A DNA stretch of 64,000 bases from JAWKTM01 sp041399085 (GCA_041399085.1 JAWKTM010000009.1:62001-126000), one strand, 5' to 3'; shown: positions 1 through 9,539, numbered from the stretch's first letter. A program made the numbers and translations. Notes: generated from the letters alone by a model not told the origin.

Positions 1-1304
1 GACGTACAAACTTCGAGCGCCGTGTCGGCGACACCTTTCGCGCCCGCTTCGATCCAGCGGCGCAGCAGGGTTTGTTCCCAACCACCGGGAGGCAGCCTTA
101 AACCGCCTTCGTGCAGGTCGGCCGACGTCGGCTTGTTCAGTATCAGGCTCTCATTCGGACTGTCGAGGTCGATTCGCTCCAGCAGATTCTCGTGGTCCAA
201 CGCAAAGTCGTAACCGAACATCGACAACCGAAAGCCGCCCTGTCCTTGAAACGAACCATGACACGAACGACCATTACATCCCAAGCGTCCTAACAACGGA
301 ATGACATGTCGTTGAAAATCAGGAGTCTCCTGTGTTTGGTCAAGGCGTTGAGTGATAGGTGGAAGTAGCACGGAATCTGTATCAACATTGTCGGTCTCCG
401 AAAGATCGCTCACCGACCCGGTTCCCTTTCCAAATCGGGCGATTCGCTCAGACGCGGCTAACTCGGGATCAACATATAGTTGTGTGTTCGGCAGCGAGGC
501 TCGCAGTGCGTTCAGTTGTTCGATGGTGCAACCGGCGCCATACAGTTCGAGATGCTTTAGCTGGGTGAGCATGCTCAGCGATTCCAACGCGGTTGCGTCG
601 AGCGAGACGCCATTGACGCTCAAATGTTCCAGGCTCGGAATTTTTGAAAGATGAGCCAGTGACGCTGACGTGAGATCACACTGTTCTAAGTACAGCACGC
701 GCAACTTTGGCAATTCGGCCAGTTCGACCAAGCCAGAACCGCGAACTTGCGTTTCGTTCAACAACAACAGTTCGAGGTTTTCCAGTTCACGGAGATGCGA
801 AAGCCCTTGGTCCGAGACCTCGGTTCGCTCCAGCGAGAGTTCAGTCAGATTCTTTAGCGACGATAAGCTGGCCAGCCCCGCATCGGAAATCTTCGTCCCC
901 GCGAGATAGAGACGTTCGAGTTTCTGAAGCTCGCTAACGTGGCTCAGGGTGGCGTTGCCAACACCAGACTCGGTTAGCACCAACGTGTCGAGGTTCGTCA
1001 GCTTCGAAATCGAGCCGGTGTTCTCGTCGGTGATTTGCGGACCGATGATCGCCAGGTAGTCGAGCTGTGTGAAGTGTTGCAGATGCGCCAGTGCTTCGTT
1101 GGTGACGACCGCCTTGCTCAAACGAATCAGCCGCGTCGAGCCATCTTTGTTGAATTGAATGTTCGTTGTTAGACCACGCAGGGCGGCGATCGCTTGTTGT
1201 TCGGCGGTTGGCGGCGTTGCGTCTTCGGCAGACAGAACGTTCGACGAACCGGCGGTGAACCAAATCAGTGTGGCGAATAAAGCCTGCAATTGGACGGCGC
1301 GCAT
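1..1304 (-). CDS. Partial exported leucine-rich-repeat protein with PSCyt2-like CX4CH segment
   Basis: The gene runs off the left edge, so its C-terminus is missing. Read from the ATG at 1304 it begins with a signal peptide (basic start, hydrophobic stretch to about residue 25). It then shows six or more leucine-rich repeats of the L..L.LE.T.VSD.GL type, down to about 560. After a short linker comes the segment GRLGCNGRSCHGSFQGQGGF near 250-290. The same layout occurs at about 43080 in the DUF1549/DUF1553 protein of this window (GCNSGACHGALAGKGGFRL). This suggests an LRR domain fused in front of a PSCyt2-type domain, in a protein acting outside the cytoplasmic membrane. The haem-type motif is CX4CH, not CXXCH. 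What follows beyond the window is probably DUF1549/DUF1553 (inference). Frame openness over 1.3 kb supports the call; the exact role is unknown. Confidence 0.8.
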   Translation of the reverse strand, partial: MRAVQLQALFATLIWFTAGSSNVLSAEDATPPTAEQQAIAALRGLTTNIQFNKDGSTRLIRLSKAVVTNEALAHLQHFTQLDYLAIIGPQITDENTGSISKLTNLDTLVLTESGVGNATLSHVSELQKLERLYLAGTKISDAGLASLSSLKNLTELSLERTEVSDQGLSHLRELENLELLLLNETQVRGSGLVELAELPKLRVLYLEQCDLTSASLAHLSKIPSLEHLSVNGVSLDATALESLSMLTQLKHLELYGAGCTIEQLNALRASLPNTQLYVDPELAASERIARFGKGTGSVSDLSETDNVDTDSVLLPPITQRLDQTQETPDFQRHVIPLLGRLGCNGRSCHGSFQGQGGFRLSMFGYDFALDHENLLERIDLDSPNESLILNKPTSADLHEGGLRLPPGGWEQTLLRRWIEAGAKGVADTALEVCT

Positions 1305-1379
1305 GGCGGATCGTACCTTTCGCAAATCAATGAGGCGTGCGAAATCGGCGGTCGCCGCAGTATAGACGATTGGCGACGC

Positions 1380-2792
1380 CTACTGCGATTCGGGCGATGT
1401 TGGGTCCGTCCGACGTTTCGGCTTCAAACGGTGGCTGACTTCTTCGACTGTGAGCAAGCCCCAATCCAACGACTCATCTTGCTCGTACTGCTTGCCCAAC
1501 GTGAGCGCCGTCATCGCTTTGGCCAATTCGTATCCCAAATAGAAAGCGTGCGACGCGTCCAGGTTCTTCGGCTCACGAGATTGAAGTTGCTCGAACAGTC
1601 GAAACGGATCCGAGTCGCTCAGATGCAAACCGGCCGAAACCAAATGCAGCCGGCCGTTTTCGGCGAACAGACGGTAGTTGTGGTCGCGAATCTCATCAGC
1701 CAAACGATCGAGCGCCGCGTCGCCCAGCGAAGTCAACTGAGTATCACGTAGCATCACGAGTCGTGGCTCGAGATGCTTCGGCGGCACTCGATGCGTCACC
1801 GCATGATGAACCAAACGCCGAGCCAAATCGCATTCGCGCACGCTGCCGCGCGCCCAGTTGATGACCTCCGTCGTCAGCACGCTACGAATTCCCTGTTCCT
1901 GACAGAATCCCAACAACATCACATTCACGCCCGCCGAATCCACATCGGTCAGCTCCGTGAGGTTGCCGATTCCCATCATGATTTCCGCGTCGGGATACCG
2001 TTGACGAATCTGGAGATACCGACCGAGACTGGCGGAGAACCCAAAACCGATTGGCTCCAAGATCGGATCGATTCGCAGCGGCACGTTCGCTTGGGCAAGG
2101 ATTTCGATCGTCTCATCCAGCCCCGCCAGCGTCGCCGGATCGTCAGGAATGGCGACGACTTCGCATCCCCAATCGCGAGCCGCTTCGCGATTCGACGAGT
2201 TCACCGACAGCACCAATTCCGCTCCGGCGCGGACGGCCGGTTCGATTTCGTGCGGGTTCAGGCTGTCGATCGAAACGCGATGGCCAGCATCGCGCAGCGC
2301 TCGCACGCAATCGCTGACTCCGGTCCACGGCTCGCCGGGCTCGCAGCCGACGTCGATCAGATCCGCGCCGCTGTCGGCGTAGTGCCGCGCAAGTTTCAGA
2401 ATCTCGTCACGAGTAAGTCGCGGCGCGTGATTGATCTCGGCCAGGATCTCGATGTCGTAGCGGCCGTAGTCTTCGCCTCGCGCCGAGCCACGGCCGAAGA
2501 ACTCGGGCAAACGACGCAAGTCTCGCGGCCCACGCTCGACCGGCTTTTGCAGCGCCACGGCCAGTGGCTCTAAGTCCCCGCCGCAGTAACCGGGCACCAG
2601 CACGCGCGTCGCCGCTTCGACGCGCGACACATGCCGTCGAATCCAATCGACCGACATTAAGGCCGCGACGGTGATTGGCAACACATCGATCGAATAATCA
2701 AAGCCAAGCTGCGCGGCCAGCGCTTCGACTTGGCGACGCAACGCATGTTCGGCCAACCGACCGGTCACGAATTGGATGTGCTCACCGTTCAC
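1380..2792 (-). CDS. DUF6513 / dihydropteroate-synthase-like protein
   Basis: This 470-residue cytoplasmic protein has an N-terminal region resembling DUF6513 (residues 1-110) followed by a pterin-binding TIM-barrel domain. The barrel signatures are ILAEINHAP (116-124), SGADLIDVGCEPGE (141-154) and VSIDS (about 173), which match the dihydropteroate synthase pattern. Proteins with this architecture occur in methylotrophs and planctomycetes beside genes for tetrahydromethanopterin-linked C1 transfer, so a role in methanopterin-type cofactor synthesis is plausible but not shown here. The start is a GTG at 2792, 15 bp after the stop of the SDR gene, so the two are probably co-transcribed. Family assignment is good; the substrate is inferred. 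Confidence 0.82.
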   Translation of the reverse strand: MNGEHIQFVTGRLAEHALRRQVEALAAQLGFDYSIDVLPITVAALMSVDWIRRHVSRVEAATRVLVPGYCGGDLEPLAVALQKPVERGPRDLRRLPEFFGRGSARGEDYGRYDIEILAEINHAPRLTRDEILKLARHYADSGADLIDVGCEPGEPWTGVSDCVRALRDAGHRVSIDSLNPHEIEPAVRAGAELVLSVNSSNREAARDWGCEVVAIPDDPATLAGLDETIEILAQANVPLRIDPILEPIGFGFSASLGRYLQIRQRYPDAEIMMGIGNLTELTDVDSAGVNVMLLGFCQEQGIRSVLTTEVINWARGSVRECDLARRLVHHAVTHRVPPKHLEPRLVMLRDTQLTSLGDAALDRLADEIRDHNYRLFAENGRLHLVSAGLHLSDSDPFRLFEQLQSREPKNLDASHAFYLGYELAKAMTALTLGKQYEQDESLDWGLLTVEEVSHRLKPKRRTDPTSPESQ

Positions 2793-2807
2793 GACCGCTC
2801 GCTTCGT

Positions 2808-3629
2808 TCAATCAGATTTCGCCGCGTCGCCATAGCGAAACCCGCCGTTGATGGGCACGATTTGGCCGCTGATAAAGCTGGCGGCCGGAGAAGCTAGAAA
2901 GCACGCCGCCCGCGCGACATCCTCGGGCGTGCCCCAGCGGCCGAGCAGCGATTCGCGTTCCGCGCGCGTCCGCCAGTAAGTCGAAGCCTCGTCGCCCCAA
3001 GCCGTGCGGATCCAACCCGGCGCGAGACAATTCACTCGCACGTGCGGAGCCAGCGTCTGGGCGAGGCTTTTGGTGAACGCCATCACCGCGCCCTTGATCG
3101 TGCCAAACATTTCGCCGCTGTCGCCCGCCATGCCTTGCGTCGCTTGATCCCAACCGACGTTCAGAATCACCGGCAATTGGCGTTCGTCGTTGGACGGTGC
3201 CGCCGCCCGTTTCATGCGTTCGCCGATCGTGCGAGACAGCCGCATCGTGCCCAGGACGTCGACTTGCCACAGACGTTGCAGCTTGTCGTCGAACGACCAT
3301 CGAGCCGCTTCGCCAGTTAGCACATCCGCGCCGGCGTTGTTCACCCAGATGTCGACGCCGCCAAACGTGGACCAAGCGTCCGCGGCGAATTTCTCGGCGG
3401 CATCCGGGTCCGCCAAGTCACACAGCAACACGCGAACTTCGCGGCCGAGCGTCCGCACTTCTTCGGCCACTTGCTCAGCTCGCTCGCGACGCCGCCCCGC
3501 GTGAATCACCACGTCCGCGCCGGACGCCGCAAACTCCCAAGCGATCGCCCGGCCGATGCCGGACGACGAACCGGTCACCACCGCACGGCAACCGGCTAGC
3601 GTCATCGAACTCGGCACGGGCGTTGTCAT
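2808..3629 (-). CDS. SDR-family protein with altered active site
   Basis: This 273-residue Rossmann-fold protein belongs to the short-chain dehydrogenase/reductase family. It keeps the nucleotide-binding motif TGSSSGIG (19-26), NNAG (97-100) and the C-terminal SPAASFISGQIVPINGGF. The catalytic tetrad is not standard. The Ser position reads NVGWDQ (158-162) and the YXXXK motif reads FGTIK, with Phe175 in place of Tyr and Lys179 kept. Classical hydride transfer through the Tyr is therefore doubtful, and it may use another acid or act as a binding protein. It lies between the S9 peptidase gene and the DHPS-like gene, all on the minus strand. A pterin-related substrate is only a guess from the neighbour. 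It starts at the ATG at 3629. Confidence 0.85.
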   Translation of the reverse strand: MTTPVPSSMTLAGCRAVVTGSSSGIGRAIAWEFAASGADVVIHAGRRRERAEQVAEEVRTLGREVRVLLCDLADPDAAEKFAADAWSTFGGVDIWVNNAGADVLTGEAARWSFDDKLQRLWQVDVLGTMRLSRTIGERMKRAAAPSNDERQLPVILNVGWDQATQGMAGDSGEMFGTIKGAVMAFTKSLAQTLAPHVRVNCLAPGWIRTAWGDEASTYWRTRAERESLLGRWGTPEDVARAACFLASPAASFISGQIVPINGGFRYGDAAKSD

Positions 3630-3660
3630 CGCTTAATGCTGTCTCAGCATTGCTCCAAAG

Positions 3661-6177
3661 TTACTGCTGCCCGGCGTCGGATTCAGCGTCCGCTTGCAAG
3701 GCCGGCTTGTAGCTCTCCAGCGCCTTGTTCAAACCGGGCACGCCATCCACGCCGTTCGGCACCTCGAATACCGCACCGTCAAACGCTTCGCCGATCGGTT
3801 CGTAACGGCCGCCAAGATGCTCAGCCAGAAACGCCTCGGTCACGGCGTAGAACGCGAAACGATTCTCGGGCTTGGCGAACCCGTGTCCTTCTTCCAGGAA
3901 CAACATGTAGGTGACGGGAATCTTCTTCTCCGTCATCGCGGCCACGATCTGATCGGCTTCGCTTTGCTTCACCCGCGGGTCGTGCTTGCCTTGGCCGATC
4001 AACAACGGTCGCTGGATCTTGTCGACAAAGAACAGCGGCGATCGCGACTCGAGGAACTCGCGGCCCACTTCGGTCGAGTTGTCGCCGACGCGCGTCTTCA
4101 TCACGGGCATGATCGGCATCCAATAGGGCGGCGGGTTGTCCAGCAACGTCACCAAGTTGGACGGGCCGACGATGTCGACACCGCAGGCGAACAATTCGGG
4201 CGTGAATGTCAGACCAACCAGCGTGGCGTAGCCGCCGTAGCTGCCGCCCATGATCGCGATCTTGTCCGGCTGAGCGATCTTTTCGTTGATCGCCCATTGC
4301 ACGGCGTCGACCAAATCATCATGCATCTTGCCGGCCCATTCTTGATTGGCCGCGTTGATGAAATTCTTGCCAAAGCCGGTCGAACCGCGGTAGTTGACGC
4401 TGAGCACCGCGTAGCCGCGATTCGCCAGCAATTGATGCTCGGGATCGTAGCCCCACGAATCGCGAGCCCACGGTCCGCCATGCACGTTCAACACCAACGG
4501 CAACGGTTGGTCGGGGCGGCCGGCCGTTTGCGTATCGGTTCCCTTCGGCAAGCTGAGATAGCTGACCAGATTCAGGCCGTCGCGAGTTGGGATCACTTGC
4601 GGATGCATTTTCACCAACGGCAGCTTTTCCAGCGAAGGGCTGCTGGTGAAAAGATACTCGGCCTTCTTTTTCGTCGCGGTGATACAAGTAGAACTTGACC
4701 GGCCCATTATCCACGGTGAACGCCACGGTCCAAATCTTGTCGGCCAGCGAGCGGCTGGTCAGTTGAATCTCGCCGTCTTCGACCGTTTTCAGATAATCCA
4801 AGTCGGCTTGGATCGCGTCGTCCAGAATCTTCCATTCGGTGCGTGTGTAGGTGAACGAAACCGCTTCGATGTTCTTTTCGGTCGGATGAGCGATCACGCC
4901 GTCGATGTCGGCACGGTCGTCTTCGGCGATCACGGTTTGTTCGCCCGACGACAAGTCGATCACGGTCAACGCGGCCGTATCACGATCGCGGCTGTCCAGG
5001 AAATACATCTTCTCGCCCGACTTGTCGAAGCCCGCGGGGCCGGTGGTCATCGCGTCGCTGGGCGGAATCTTCAGAAACTCCTTCCAACCCCCTTCGGCCT
5101 CGGCGTCCGGCTGCAACAGAAGCTGACCGGCGTCGGGCGTCACGGTCACGGCAAAGCGAACCTTGTAATCGTCGTCGGTCATGAAGCCGGCGAATCCAGG
5201 GTTCTCTTGCACCAGCTCGCGTTCGCCGGTGAGGATGTTGACGCGATAGATGTCGTGCAGTTGCCGCTCGGCTGCGATCATTGATGCCGACCAAAATCGT
5301 CTCGGGAAAGTCCGGGCTGACTTCGCACGCGAGCCGAAATCTTTTCGACCGGCGTCAAATCCTTGATCTCGTCCGTCTCCAGATTCACAGCGTAGATGTG
5401 CCAGTCCTCGTCGCCGTCCTTGTCTTGCGTGTACAGAACGTGCTTGCTGGTGTAAGCCCAGAAGTACGAACGAACGCCACGATGCGTATCTTTCGTGATG
5501 GCTTTGGCGGCCGAGAGATCATCGGCCGCCGCGACCCACACGTTCAACACGCCCTCGACGGGCCGCGATGAAAGCCAGCTTGGTTCCGTCCGGGCTGATA
5601 CGAGCCCGAGCTTTCTCGGGATTGCCGAAGAATTCTTGGCGAGGGATCAAAGCAACCTCCTTCGTCGATGAAGTTTCCTTGTTGGCCGCGGGCGTTGCGG
5701 AGTGTTCGCCGCGGAGTCGTCGGCCGCCGGAGAATCGGTCGTGGGCGAGTCGGCTTCGGTCGCCGGTGGATCGGTTGTCGGCGTGTCGGTTGTCGGCGTG
5801 TCGGTTGTCGGCGGCGCGGTCGTCGCCGGCTTGTCATCCGCCGGCGAGTCGGCCGGTTCGGTGGTTGCGGACTCGTTAGTTGTCGGTTCGGTGCCCGTCG
5901 CTTCGTCGCTCGGTGCTGACTTGGTCGCGACATCTTCTGATAATGCGGGCACCGCCGCTGAGTCCGCGGTTTCCGTTTCCGCCGGTGAATCGTCCACCGC
6001 CGCGTCTTCTTCAGCCGCCGGCCCGGCGGACGTAGTGGCATCCGAACGGCTGACGGTCGGAGCCGGCCGGCAACCCACCAGCAACACCAGGCTCAGGACG
6101 ACAAACGACGCCGCCCAACGACAACCGAGCGGCCCCTGCGGACCCGACATTCGAAACTTTGAGAAGAACAGTCTCAT
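3661..6177 (-). pseudogene. S9 (prolyl-oligopeptidase-type) peptidase lipoprotein, broken by about five frameshifts
   Basis: Conceptually this is an S9-family serine peptidase. A start at 6177 has a GGAGGG ribosome site and a lipoprotein signal (hydrophobic SFVVLSLVLLVGC). A Thr/Pro/Asp/Ala-rich linker follows, then a beta-propeller region (FFGNPEKARARISPDGTKL near 5600, KHVLYTQDKDGDEDW near 5430). The alpha/beta hydrolase domain comes last: HGGPWARDSWGYDP near 4470, nucleophile Ser in MGGSYGGY near 4240, GQGKHDPRVKQSEAD near 3985 and EEGHGF near 3885. The reading frame changes near 5690, 5565, 5320, 5270 and 4670, with no obvious substitution damage to catalytic motifs. It is therefore either a very recent pseudogene or an intact gene hidden by assembly indels. 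The protein would act on proline-containing or acylated peptides in the cell envelope. Confidence 0.75.
5771..5815. repeat. 15-bp coding tandem repeat (three units)
   Basis: The unit TCGGTTGTCGGCGTG occurs at 5771-5785 and 5786-5800, with a third, slightly diverged unit at 5801-5815. On the minus strand it encodes repeated Thr-Asp-Thr-Pro-Thr in the low-complexity linker of the S9 peptidase lipoprotein, so it can expand or shrink without shifting frame. Confidence 0.85.
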
Positions 6178-6645
6178 CGACGACCCTCCGTGAGCAGTTG
6201 GCAGACCAAACGCGGAGGCACTTCGCGTCCGCACGCCACCCAGGATATCGGGCGCGCCGCCTTTATCCAAGCAGCGACAAGCCCACCGTCAAGCGTCGCG
6301 GCTTTCGGCTGCGACTCGCTTCGCTCGCCCCCAGGCACGCGTCCGCGCCCTCGCGCCGGATTGGGTGGCTCGCCCAGCAGCGCAGCGGTGGGCGTGGAAA
6401 GTTTGGGGCGAGGCTCACTGTGGCAGCTAACCTTGCGAGGGGCCAGCCACGCCCATCGAAGACTCTGCGTGCCACCCCACAGGGAGAACGAGGCTCCTGC
6501 CGAGTCCCCGACAAGCCCTAGCCGATCCCGTCCCATCGGCGATACTGTACATACGATTCGTCCGGCGGCGTGCTGAGGAGTTCGCCGCCGGTACTGCTTC
6601 GCCGACTTCCCACTGCATTTCTTCGCCGATTCGCCGAGTGAACCC
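6178..6645. other. Gene-free interval with a degenerate hairpin repeat
   Basis: No convincing gene is seen between the S9 peptidase start and the radical SAM gene. The interval holds a copy (6448-6477) of the hairpin repeat also found twice at 11314-11380: CACGCCCA, the loop TCGAAGACTC, then a right arm that has lost two G residues. A second motif around 6480-6510 (AGGCTCCTGCCGAG) resembles AAGCTCCTGCTGAG at 11049-11062, so both intergenic regions carry the same small dispersed elements. The divergent promoters of the flanking genes must also lie here, but I cannot pick them out. Confidence 0.6.
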
Positions 6646-7707
6646 ATGCGCCACGGCTCGCAACTCGATCCACCGAATCGTTTCGAACGCACGCGCACCG
6701 AAGCGGACCGCGAGCATCTGGAGTGGGACGACGAATACTTGAACGAGCCGCCCGGCCGACGCACCGAATATCTGCCGGACGACACGCAGACGATTGTGGC
6801 CGAGAACAACTCGCCAGACATCCCGTTCCGTTACACCGTGAATCCGTACCGCGGTTGCGTGCATGGATGTGCGTATTGTTATGCTCGGCCGGGGCACGAG
6901 TATCTGGGCTTCAACGGCGGATTGGATTTTGAAACGAAGATCATGGTCAAGCATCGCGCGCCGGAACTGCTGCGGGCGTTTCTCTCGCGCGATCGATGGC
7001 AGCCGGAGTCGATTACGTTCTCGGGCGTGACCGATTGCTATCAGCCGGCCGAGCGCGAGTTTCAATTGACGCGCGGCTGTCTGCAAGTCGCCGCGGAGTT
7101 CAATCAGCCGGTGGGCGTGATTACGAAGAACGCGTTAGTGGCTCGCGATATCGACATCTTCAAACGAATGGCGGCGAGCAACTTGGTGCATGTGTTCGTA
7201 TCGGTGACAACGCTCGATGCCGGTTTGGCTCGCACGATGGAACCGCGAACCAGCATCCCCGCAGCACGATTGCGAGCCGTGCGGATGCTGGCCGATGCAG
7301 GCGTTCCCACGGGCGTGATGGTCGCTCCGATCATCCCTGGGCTGAATGACAGCGAGATACCGACCGTGCTGGCCGCCGCGAAACAGGCTGGCGCGTCATC
7401 GGCGGGCTATGTCTTGCTGCGATTGCCGCTGACCGTGCGACCGGTGTTCGAAGAATGGCTGGCCCGCACGCAACCGGCCGCTCGGGAACGCGTCGAGTCG
7501 CGCATCCGTTCCTGCCGCTCAGGCGAGATGAGCGATTCCGACTTCGGCCGCCGCTTGACGGGCACGGGCCCGATCGCCGACCAGATCAAGCAGACGTTCC
7601 AAGTGTTCGCCAAAAAGCACGGCCTGGCCAACCGCCTTCCGCCACTCAGCACCACGCACTTCCAAGTGCCGCGGCCAACCATCGGCCAGTTGCGATTGTT
7701 TTCGTAA
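6646..7707 (+). CDS. PA0069-family radical SAM protein
   Basis: This 353-residue radical S-adenosylmethionine protein resembles the PA0069 family, relatives of spore photoproduct lyase. The cluster-binding motif is GCVHGCAYCYARPGHEY, with Cys71, Cys75 and Cys78 in CX3CX2C spacing, preceded by the family-typical FRYTVNPYRG. The TIM-barrel continues with SGVTDCYQPAER and PIIPGLND. The reaction is not established for this family. A role in repair or modification of nucleic acid is sometimes proposed but is not visible here. The gene stands alone on the plus strand, and its end is 26 bp from the convergent oxidoreductase gene. Full length and intact. Confidence 0.9.
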   Translation: MRHGSQLDPPNRFERTRTEADREHLEWDDEYLNEPPGRRTEYLPDDTQTIVAENNSPDIPFRYTVNPYRGCVHGCAYCYARPGHEYLGFNGGLDFETKIMVKHRAPELLRAFLSRDRWQPESITFSGVTDCYQPAEREFQLTRGCLQVAAEFNQPVGVITKNALVARDIDIFKRMAASNLVHVFVSVTTLDAGLARTMEPRTSIPAARLRAVRMLADAGVPTGVMVAPIIPGLNDSEIPTVLAAAKQAGASSAGYVLLRLPLTVRPVFEEWLARTQPAARERVESRIRSCRSGEMSDSDFGRRLTGTGPIADQIKQTFQVFAKKHGLANRLPPLSTTHFQVPRPTIGQLRLFS

Positions 7708-7733
7708 CGCGGACTTCGGCTCGCGTTGTTGCA

Positions 7734-9539
7734 TCAATGCGGCAAATAGCCTTCGGCGGTCCAGCCGCGTTGGCGGTTGTATTCGGCGATGGCGGCGGCC
7801 AGTTCGTCGGCTGCGATGCGCGAGCCGTCTTCCGGCAAGGCGTCCGAAAGGAAACGAGTCGGCAAACGGTCTTCGGCCGGAGTCCAGCCGGCCGCGATGT
7901 TGAATTGCTTTTTGGCGGTCACGATTCGACGTGCTGTCGCTCGCAGCTCGTCGGCCGTCACGTCCCAGCCCGTCACCAAACGCAGCATCTCGGTCGACTC
8001 GGCATAGAAATCCGCGAACACGCCGCGAAGGAACTTGCAAAGAATCATCGAGTCCATCAACGCGGCTTTGTCTTCGGCCAAGATCGCGGCCGCCACCGAT
8101 TCGGCGGTCATACGATGTCGGTCGACATGTTCCGAAAAGTCCGCTTCATAAGCGCCGCTGCGATTGTGATCCGCCCCGCGCGAACCAACCGCGAAACCCA
8201 AAGCCATCGTTTGCAGGGATCGCGGTTCGTAGCCCGGTAGCTCCAAACCTTTCACCTGCGGCGCGATCGCCAATGCCTCGGGCCCAATCCGCTCGGCCAG
8301 CCGCCGGCTTCCTTCGGCCAAGTGATCGCCGATCCCCGCGCGCGAGCCGATCTCGTCCAGCGCGCGGTCGAGCGCCGCGCCATCGCCGAATCGCAACCAC
8401 GGCGCGTTCAGCCACCCGCGCTCGACGCACTCCATCGCCAGCGCGATCGTGCCGCCGGCGCTAATCGTGTCGATCCCCAAGTCGTCGCATTTCCGCGAAG
8501 CGGCCAGCACGGCGTCGGCATCCTCGATCCCGCACAGCGACCCCAAAGCGAATAGATTCTCGTACTCCATTCGCACGCCGCCGGCCGGTGACGGCGACGA
8601 ATTCGAGCTCCCCTCGCGACGGCCGATCGAATAGATGTGTTCGCATCCGATCGTGCAAGCCACACAGCTCGCCTGCGTCTTCTCGCGAGCGACGGCCAGT
8701 GTCTCGGGAGCCAAATTCGCGGCGGCCGCGAAACTGCCTTGCTGAAAATTCCGCGTCGGCAAGGCATTCAGTCGATTGAAGACCAGCATGTTCGCGGCCG
8801 TTCCAAGCTCGCGATACTTGGCCGTCGCCGGGCCGAACGAACGTCGCGAAATGTCCTTGGCCAAAGCGACTAGCGCCGTCGGCTCGGCCCACTCGCAACG
8901 CCGATCGCCGCGAACCAACACGGCCTTGATCCGCTTGGCGCCCAGCACCGCGCCGCTGCCGCCGCGCCCAGCATGACGTCCGTCGTGCGAGATCGTGGCG
9001 TAGGAAACAAGCCGCTCGCCCGCCGGGCCAATCACCGCCGCACGAAACCCAGGTCCGAATCGCTCGGCAAGCCGCCGTTCGGTCGCCTCGCAACCGAGTC
9101 CCCACAGGTCGCCGGCTGGCTCCAAGCGAACCTCGCCGTTGTCGATCAATAACACGGACGGCTCGGCAGCTTGGCCAGTTATCAGAATCGCGTCGGCGCC
9201 GGTTTGCTTGCCCGAGATCGCAAAGCCGCTGCTGGCCAACGAATCGTTGATCCGCATCGTCAATGGACTGCGACTAACGACGGCGAACTTCGCCGAAGTC
9301 GTCAGCGGGCTACCGACAAGCGGGCTAAAGACAAACGCCAACGTCGACTCGGCCCCCAACGGTTCGGCCGTCGCCGCTTCATGTTCCAAGAGCAGTCGCA
9401 CGCCCAAGCCGCTGCCGCCGAGATAGCCGCGGCGCACGCGTTCGTCGAGCGACTGCCACCGGCTTCGACCGGTCGACACATCCACCACGAGATAACGGCC
9501 GTGATATCCAAACGATGATCGAGTGGGGCTCGCATTCAT
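7734..9539 (-). CDS. Aldehyde:ferredoxin oxidoreductase (tungsten/molybdopterin family)
   Basis: This 601-residue protein covers the whole AOR family: an N-terminal domain (YLGGSGLGVRLLL at 39-51, SPLTTSAKFAV at 77-87), then domains 2 and 3. The [4Fe-4S] ligands are Cys292, Cys295 and Cys299 (CVACTIGC), with a later Cys in DSMILCKFLRG as the fourth. The enzyme would oxidise aldehydes to acids with ferredoxin as acceptor, using a bis-pterin W or Mo cofactor, in the cytoplasm. Neighbours give no pathway, although a DHPS-like C1-cofactor protein lies 5 kb away. Residues 310-320 hold a short Ser-rich insertion after the cysteine cluster (EGSSNSSPSP). The substrate is unknown. Confidence 0.9.
   Translation of the reverse strand: MNASPTRSSFGYHGRYLVVDVSTGRSRWQSLDERVRRGYLGGSGLGVRLLLEHEAATAEPLGAESTLAFVFSPLVGSPLTTSAKFAVVSRSPLTMRINDSLASSGFAISGKQTGADAILITGQAAEPSVLLIDNGEVRLEPAGDLWGLGCEATERRLAERFGPGFRAAVIGPAGERLVSYATISHDGRHAGRGGSGAVLGAKRIKAVLVRGDRRCEWAEPTALVALAKDISRRSFGPATAKYRELGTAANMLVFNRLNALPTRNFQQGSFAAAANLAPETLAVAREKTQASCVACTIGCEHIYSIGRREGSSNSSPSPAGGVRMEYENLFALGSLCGIEDADAVLAASRKCDDLGIDTISAGGTIALAMECVERGWLNAPWLRFGDGAALDRALDEIGSRAGIGDHLAEGSRRLAERIGPEALAIAPQVKGLELPGYEPRSLQTMALGFAVGSRGADHNRSGAYEADFSEHVDRHRMTAESVAAAILAEDKAALMDSMILCKFLRGVFADFYAESTEMLRLVTGWDVTADELRATARRIVTAKKQFNIAAGWTPAEDRLPTRFLSDALPEDGSRIAADELAAAIAEYNRQRGWTAEGYLPH

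Noticed and set aside
1773..2573. Plus-strand frame of 266 codons opposite the DHPS-like gene
   Set aside because: Antisense shadow of a well-supported minus-strand gene.
3694..4698. Long open frame on the plus strand (334 codons) opposite the S9 peptidase gene
   Set aside because: It is the antisense of clear peptidase sequence on the minus strand and has no motif of its own; GC-rich codon bias opens such frames.
5771..5815. CRISPR-like short repeats
   Set aside because: The 15-bp units are directly adjacent without spacers and encode a Thr/Pro linker.
6174..6821. Minus-strand frame of 215 codons crossing the 6.2-6.8 kb intergenic region
   Set aside because: It crosses a dispersed repeat and overlaps the start of the radical SAM gene; no ribosome site or motif.
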